From: Bacteroidetes bacterium UBA6491
Lineage (GTDB): Bacteria; Bacteroidota; Bacteroidia; NS11-12g; UBA9320
Reading direction: 5' to 3'
Assembly: GCA_002436505.1 (NCBI GenBank)
Contig: DJML01000105.1
Span: 15,166 to 26,584, forward strand
DNA length: 11,419 nucleotides
Each line of letters begins with the position of its first letter. Position 1 is the stretch's first letter. Of the stretch, positions 7,936 to 11,419 are shown piece by piece. A program made the position numbers and the translations under genes. The notes beneath the pieces were generated by a model. That model saw only the letters and a program-made list of their open reading frames with translations. It was not told where the DNA came from and ran no database searches.

Positions 7936-8213
7936 TAGCGAATGATTAATTCTTTGATCTGTTCTTTGCCCAGATAGGCGTTTATTTTTTGAATTAAGGT
8001 CCCTTTAAGATAGTTCAACTCGTTCTTCAAAGGAGCAGAACTAAGGGTGATGATCAGCGTTTCTCCTGTTACCTTAATGTTGCTTGTGTAGGAAGCTATC
8101 ATCGTGCCGACGACCTCTGACCAGTTTTGCGCAAGCTGGACCTCAGATCTCTTCTCGTTAAGATTATAGGTCTCAAGCAATTTGTCGATCAATTCACCCA
8201 GTGGTTTTTCCAT
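7935..8213 (-). CDS. DUF721 family protein, DciA-like
   Basis: This small protein resembles DUF721, the family of DciA, which handles the replicative helicase in bacteria that lack DnaC/DnaI loaders. Recognition rests on length and pattern: a short helical start (PLGELIDKLLETYNL), a WSEVVG segment, SNIKVTGETLIITLSSAPLKNEL, and an ending near KELIIR. The preferred ATG at 8213 gives 92 residues, the usual size, with a family-like N-terminus. Two longer starts exist: ATG at 8261, four bases after the recF stop (108 residues), and GTG at 8288, overlapping recF (117 residues). The extra sequence (MPFAFTDFVNCEILQK) does not look like the family, but the 8261 spacing is attractive for an operon, so the start is uncertain. 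A DUF721 gene next to recF is a known arrangement in several phyla and supports a DNA replication or repair role. Helicase loading in this organism is inference. Confidence 0.8.
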   Translation of the reverse strand: MEKPLGELIDKLLETYNLNEKRSEVQLAQNWSEVVGTMIASYTSNIKVTGETLIITLSSAPLKNELNYLKGTLIQKINAYLGKEQIKELIIR

Positions 8214-8265
8214 TTTCTGTAATATCTCGCAATTTACGAAATCAGTAAAGGCAAACGGCATTTGT

Positions 8266-9375
8266 TCAAAAGTTACTTTGTTCCTCACCGGAAAGTGATG
8301 TTATGTGGCGGTCTTCAAGATATGAGGTCGTTGCTTTGTCCACTCTGCTCTTATCCGTATCTGTTACAAAAACCTGTCCGAACTTGTTTGTATGTATTGT
8401 GGACAGCAGCCTTTCTGCACGGCCATGGTCTATTTTTTCAAAAATATCATCAAGCAATAAAAAAGGTTTGTGGCCTGTCTGCTGCTGGATCATGTCAAAT
8501 GTGGCTAGATTTAGTGCTATCAGAAAGGTCTTTATCTGGCCCTGTGACCCGTATCTTTTAAGCGGATTGTCATCGAGAGTGAAGATCAGGTCGTCTTTGT
8601 GAATCCCGGATGTCGTTCTTTGTTGAAATCTATCTGCTTCGCGATTCGATTTTAGTAGATCTGAAGAAGACATCTTTCTGCTTGTCAGTTCTGATTCATA
8701 GTAAATCTCAACAGGTTCACTGCCTCCTTCTATCTTTTCGTAATATTTCTTAAATAACGGAATGAATTTCTTCAGATACTTTTTTCTGCTTTCAAAGATC
8801 TCATCTGATAGCGGTGCGAGCTGCATATCAATGACATGTAAAAGATCTTCGTCGAAATACCGTTGTTCAAAGAACTGCTTTAACTGCTTGTTCCTGCTGT
8901 CAAGTAACCGGTTGTAACGTGTAATAACCTTTAAATAATCCTTGTTTCCCAGAGATATGCTTCTGTCAAGAAAACGTCTTCTTTCTTCTGAACCGCCTGT
9001 GATCAGTTCGATATCGCCCGGTGCGATCATTACAGCAGGAAAATTACCAATGTGGTCCATGATACGATCGAGTACATTCCCGTTCACGCTGATCTCTTTT
9101 TTACCACCCGGTTGGATTTTAATGGCGATCGTCGTCTCTTCATCATTGTCCCTGAGGGTAAGTCGTATCGCACCCTTCTCCGCTCCTTTTTTAACATTGA
9201 AACGGTCAGACCGGTGAAAATAAGGCAAACCGGTAAGGCCATAGTATATGGCTTCGAGAAGGTTGGTCTTTCCAATACCATTTGGACCCACGAAACCATT
9301 CATCCGGTAATCCGAATGAACAGAAAGTTCTTCGTGGTTCTTGAAATTTACCAATGTGATTTTTATGAGATTCAC
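8266..9375 (-). CDS. recF: DNA replication/repair protein RecF
   Basis: RecF is an SMC-like ATPase that, with RecO and RecR, loads RecA at single-strand gaps and stalled forks. The 369-residue protein is full length. It has a conserved N-terminus (LIKITLVNFKNHEEL), Walker A GPNGIGKTN at 30-38, MIAPGDIELITGG at 116-128 followed by RRRFLD, the GIHKDDL motif at 257-263, an ABC-signature region YGSQGQIKT at 275-283, and Walker B FLLLDDIFEKID at 305-316. The start is GTG at 9373-9375; upstream in frame there is only a TAA near 9405, with no ATG, and the conserved N-terminus begins right after the GTG. It is transcribed divergently from pdhA, whose ATG is 45 bp away, and heads the minus-strand series. 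dnaA and dnaN are not adjacent. I see no clear TAnnTTTG box for this gene in the divergent gap. Confidence 0.95.
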   Translation of the reverse strand: MNLIKITLVNFKNHEELSVHSDYRMNGFVGPNGIGKTNLLEAIYYGLTGLPYFHRSDRFNVKKGAEKGAIRLTLRDNDEETTIAIKIQPGGKKEISVNGNVLDRIMDHIGNFPAVMIAPGDIELITGGSEERRRFLDRSISLGNKDYLKVITRYNRLLDSRNKQLKQFFEQRYFDEDLLHVIDMQLAPLSDEIFESRKKYLKKFIPLFKKYYEKIEGGSEPVEIYYESELTSRKMSSSDLLKSNREADRFQQRTTSGIHKDDLIFTLDDNPLKRYGSQGQIKTFLIALNLATFDMIQQQTGHKPFLLLDDIFEKIDHGRAERLLSTIHTNKFGQVFVTDTDKSRVDKATTSYLEDRHITSLSGEEQSNF

Positions 9376-9403
9376 CGGAGGTTTACTGTAGTGTGTTTTT
9401 GAT

Positions 9404-9411
9404 TATTTTTG
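9404..9411 (+). promoter_or_regulatory. Putative -7 promoter box for pdhA
   Basis: TATTTTTG is an exact match to the Bacteroidota primary-sigma -7 consensus TAnnTTTG. It lies nine bases before the pdhA ATG, in the 45-bp gap shared with the divergent recF. A weak -33-like TTTAC is at 9382-9386. Transcription would start within a few bases of the ATG, giving an mRNA with almost no leader. The gap is T-rich, so a chance match is possible. Confidence 0.4.
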
Positions 9412-9420
9412 CAGCCTAAC

Positions 9421-10419
9421 ATGGCAAAGGCAAAAATAGAGTTTAACAAGGAAACATACATTGAGTGGTTCCGTTTGATGATGCTGATCCGTCGTTTTGA
9501 GGAGAAATCAGCCCAATTGTATGGCCAGCAAAAGATAAGGGGCTTCTGTCACCTGTACATTGGACAGGAGGCGGTAGTTGCAGGTACAATGTCAGCCATC
9601 ACAAAAGATGACAGTATGATCACTGCATATCGTGATCATGGCCAGGCAATTGCCTGTGGGATGAGCCCTGAAAGCGTAATGGCTGAATTGTACGGGAAGG
9701 TAACCGGATGTTCAAAAGGGAAGGGCGGCAGTATGCACATGTTCAGCAGGGAGCATAATTTCTTTGGAGGTCATGGAATCGTCGGCGGACAAATACCGTT
9801 GGGAGCAGGAATTGCTTTTGCTGAGAAATATAAGGGGACTAAAAATGTCTGCGTCTGTTATATGGGTGATGGTGCCGTAAGACAGGGATCATTGCATGAG
9901 ACCTTTAATATGGCCATGTTATGGAAACTGCCAGTCATCTTCGTTTGCGAGAACAATCAGTATGCCATGGGAACATCCGTAGAGCGTACCACAAATGTTA
10001 CCGACATTTATAAAATTGGCCTGGCATACGATATGCCTTCAGAACAGGTGAACGGCATGAGATGTGAAGATGTTCACCATTCTATGGAAAAGGCCGTAGA
10101 AAGGGCAAGAAAAGGAGACGGTCCGTCCTTCATTGAAATGAGAACTTATCGTTACAGAGGCCACTCAATGTCGGACCCTGCAAAATACAGAGGGAAAGAT
10201 GAAGTGGAGGATTATAAGACTAAGGATCCGATAGAGCAGGTGCGTCAAACCATCCTCGAACAAAAATGGCTTTCTGAAGCGGATCTTGAAAAACTGGAAG
10301 ATGGCATTGTTGGTCAGGTAGAGGCTGCAGTTGAATTTGCTGAAAATTCAGATTACCCTTCAACTGACGAGCTCTATACTGATGTTTATCAAGAAGATTA
10401 TCCGTTTATCATGGAGTAA
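9421..10419 (+). CDS. pdhA: Pyruvate dehydrogenase E1 component, alpha subunit
   Basis: The E1 alpha subunit, with E1 beta, binds thiamine diphosphate, decarboxylates pyruvate and passes the acetyl group to the lipoyl E2. The 332-residue protein shows YIGQEAVVAG at 46-55, the YRDHG segment at 70-74, GGSMHMF at 102-108, GGHGIVGGQIPLGAG at 116-130, the thiamine diphosphate motif from GDG (149-151) to ENN (177-179), and YRYRGHSMSDP at 243-253, which is the mobile loop holding the serines phosphorylated in mitochondrial homologues. The match is to the pyruvate-type E1 alpha, though branched-chain E1 alpha is a close relative. The ATG at 9421 is preferred over an in-frame TTG at 9409, which lies within the promoter-like box and only adds MQPN. 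No E1 beta, E2 or E3 gene follows here, so the other subunits are encoded elsewhere. lplA, about 8 kb away, encodes an enzyme that lipoylates the E2 partner. Confidence 0.93.
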   Translation: MAKAKIEFNKETYIEWFRLMMLIRRFEEKSAQLYGQQKIRGFCHLYIGQEAVVAGTMSAITKDDSMITAYRDHGQAIACGMSPESVMAELYGKVTGCSKGKGGSMHMFSREHNFFGGHGIVGGQIPLGAGIAFAEKYKGTKNVCVCYMGDGAVRQGSLHETFNMAMLWKLPVIFVCENNQYAMGTSVERTTNVTDIYKIGLAYDMPSEQVNGMRCEDVHHSMEKAVERARKGDGPSFIEMRTYRYRGHSMSDPAKYRGKDEVEDYKTKDPIEQVRQTILEQKWLSEADLEKLEDGIVGQVEAAVEFAENSDYPSTDELYTDVYQEDYPFIME

Positions 10420-10443
10420 TGATCTATATATTATTATTAAAAG

Positions 10444-10451
10444 TATTTTTG
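10444..10451 (+). promoter_or_regulatory. Putative -7 promoter box for the TPR gene
   Basis: TATTTTTG again matches TAnnTTTG and is followed by CA, as before pdhA (TATTTTTGCA in both). It lies 15 bases before the ATG of the TPR gene, in the 47-bp gap after pdhA. No convincing -33 TTG is visible in the AT-rich sequence upstream. It suggests that the TPR gene and ribH may have their own promoter besides read-through from pdhA. Confidence is low because the gap is AT-rich. Confidence 0.33.
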
Positions 10452-10466
10452 CAAAAATTTTAACCA

Positions 10467-11123
10467 ATGAGCGAAGGGAAAGAGAAGAAATTTTCACTCG
10501 ATGATTTCATAACTGAGAATCAAAAAAGCATTGTCATTACTGCGGTAGTGCTGATACTAGTTAGCGGCTGGCTGTATTATAACAATAATTATCGCAAGCC
10601 AAAGCTTGAGGAAGAAGCGAATGTAGCTGCCTATAAGGCAGAAATGTATTTTAATCAGGATTCTATTGATCTTGCTTTGAATGGAGACGGACAGGCTTCA
10701 GGCCTTATGGATATTGCCGATCGGTTCTCTAATACGACGACCGGTGAGAGGGCTGCGTATCTGGCTGGTTCCGCTTTACTTCAGAAAGGACGGTACGAAG
10801 AAGCACTTAAGTACCTGAAAATGGCTGATTTTGAAGATGATATCATTGCGCCATTAAGCATGGTCCTTCTTGGTGATTGCCATTCCGAACTGGAAGATTA
10901 TGAGAAAGCAGCATCTCAGTATATGAAGGCCGCCAATTATAATGAGAACGAATTTACTACGCCATACGCCCTTAGCAAAGCGGCAACGGTATATATTAAA
11001 CTGGAGAAATGGGATGACGCACATAAGTCATTCAAAAGGATCTTCGAAGATTACAAGTCCACCAGATTTGGTATGGACGTAGAAAAATGGGTTGAAATGA
11101 CCCGTGTGAAAGCGGGACTTTAA
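10467..11123 (+). CDS. Membrane-anchored tetratricopeptide repeat protein, YfgM-like
   Basis: This 218-residue protein has a short charged N-terminus (about 1-20, containing DDFITENQK), one transmembrane helix at about 21-38 (SIVITAVVLILVSGWLYY), and a region of TPR-type helix pairs outside the membrane. TPR-like units can be seen at about 94-120 (GERAAYLAGSALLQKGRYEEA), 128-156 (LSMVLLGDCHSELEDYEKAA) and 167-195 (ALSKAATVYIKLEKWDDA). The layout and length match the YfgM-like group (PF09976 type), in which E. coli YfgM is an accessory protein of the SecYEG translocon that works with periplasmic chaperones. A similar role here is inference; the sequence itself shows only a single-pass anchor and a protein-binding repeat domain. 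The ATG at 10467 is well supported by what follows. The gene ends eight bases before ribH, so the two are probably co-transcribed. Confidence 0.82.
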   Translation: MSEGKEKKFSLDDFITENQKSIVITAVVLILVSGWLYYNNNYRKPKLEEEANVAAYKAEMYFNQDSIDLALNGDGQASGLMDIADRFSNTTTGERAAYLAGSALLQKGRYEEALKYLKMADFEDDIIAPLSMVLLGDCHSELEDYEKAASQYMKAANYNENEFTTPYALSKAATVYIKLEKWDDAHKSFKRIFEDYKSTRFGMDVEKWVEMTRVKAGL

Positions 11124-11131
11124 GTTCAGTT

Positions 11132-11419
11132 ATGTCTAGCAAGGACCGCAGTCTTTCTTCCAAACCGGAAAGGTTTCCGGATTGTAGCGCATTCAACGTC
11201 GGAATTGTGGTTTCTGACTGGAACTCAGAAATTACAGACAAATTGCTCGAGGGCGCCCTTGAAGCTATGCAGGATGCGTCAGTAGCAGGCGATAATATCA
11301 CGGTAAAAAGAGTCCCCGGAAGTTTTGAATTGCCTTTCGGAGCACAGCAGCTTGCTAAATCAGAAGCTATTCACGGTGTGATTACCCTGGGATGTGTAAT
11401 TCAAGGTGAAACCAGGCAC
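11132..11419 (+). CDS. ribH: 6,7-dimethyl-8-ribityllumazine synthase (3' end outside window)
   Basis: This is the penultimate enzyme of riboflavin synthesis; it condenses 5-amino-6-ribitylaminouracil with 3,4-dihydroxy-2-butanone 4-phosphate. The first 96 residues are in the window and the frame stays open to the last base. Family motifs are VGIVVSDWN at 23-31 (substrate-binding Trp30-Asn31), VPGSFELP at 61-68, and GCVIQGETRH at 87-96, whose last residue corresponds to the catalytic His of the GATxH motif in Bacillus subtilis lumazine synthase. A typical protein is about 155-165 residues, so some 60-70 are missing beyond the edge. The ATG at 11132 lies eight bases after the TPR gene stop. The first 18 or so residues (MSSKDRSLSSKPERFPD) are a polar extension ahead of the core fold, as in other lumazine synthases. 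Confidence 0.94.
   Translation, partial: MSSKDRSLSSKPERFPDCSAFNVGIVVSDWNSEITDKLLEGALEAMQDASVAGDNITVKRVPGSFELPFGAQQLAKSEAIHGVITLGCVIQGETRH

Noticed and set aside
8266..8288. Long GTG start for the DUF721 gene overlapping recF
   Set aside because: The added residues do not resemble the family N-terminus; two ATGs downstream give better starts.
11032..11301. 89-residue open frame on the minus strand
   Set aside because: It overlaps the clear TPR and ribH genes and spans their junction; no start context or family signal.
1..11419. Hidden mobile, defence or CRISPR system
   Set aside because: I saw no spaced direct repeats, transposase or integrase motifs, toxin-antitoxin pair or tRNA-flanked insertion; nearly all of the sequence is taken up by housekeeping genes with normal spacing.

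Overview
The window reads as chromosomal housekeeping DNA from a member of the Bacteroidota, probably the Cytophagales/Cyclobacteriaceae side of the phylum. This is inferred from the gene families: a TonB-dependent receptor with an N-terminal carboxypeptidase-regulatory-like domain, a recF-DUF721 pair, TAnnTTTG-like promoter boxes, and few Shine-Dalgarno sequences. Base composition is moderate and looks even throughout. I see no tRNA, rRNA, CRISPR array, insertion sequence, integrase or phage gene, and no obviously new defence or metabolic system.

Layout. (1) Positions 1-472, plus strand: the C-terminal part of an outer-membrane beta-barrel-like protein, cut by an in-frame TAG at 2-4, with no usual start codon before 200. 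A hairpin followed by a T-run at 488-541 probably ends this unit and lies between converging genes. (2) Positions 588-9375, minus strand, in transcription order: recF, a DUF721/DciA-like gene, rpe, a TonB-dependent receptor, rnr, a short-chain polyprenyl diphosphate synthase and lplA. Junctions are tight: recF to DUF721 is about 4 or 52 bp depending on the start, DUF721/rpe overlap as TAATG, and the later gaps are about 36, 76, 4 and 26 bp. The whole set may be co-transcribed, with a possible extra promoter before rnr. (3) Positions 9421-11419, plus strand, divergent from recF: pdhA, a membrane-anchored TPR protein and the start of ribH.

The genes cover DNA repair and replication (recF, DciA-like), the pentose phosphate pathway (rpe), outer-membrane uptake (receptor), RNA decay (rnr), isoprenoid synthesis, lipoate attachment (lplA), pyruvate oxidation (pdhA), protein export or quality control (the TPR protein, by analogy to YfgM) and riboflavin synthesis (ribH). 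One functional link crosses the divergent promoter: LplA puts lipoate on E2 subunits of complexes such as pyruvate dehydrogenase, whose E1 alpha subunit is encoded here.

The most interesting signals are in start regions. Several minus-strand genes have no in-frame ATG at the conserved N-terminus and must start at GTG or TTG (recF, receptor, rnr, lplA). A perfect 8-bp inverted repeat sits just before the rnr start and contains a TAnnTTTG box. Boxes of the same type lie 7-15 nt before rnr, pdhA and the TPR gene, which would give leaderless or very short-leader mRNAs if they are real.
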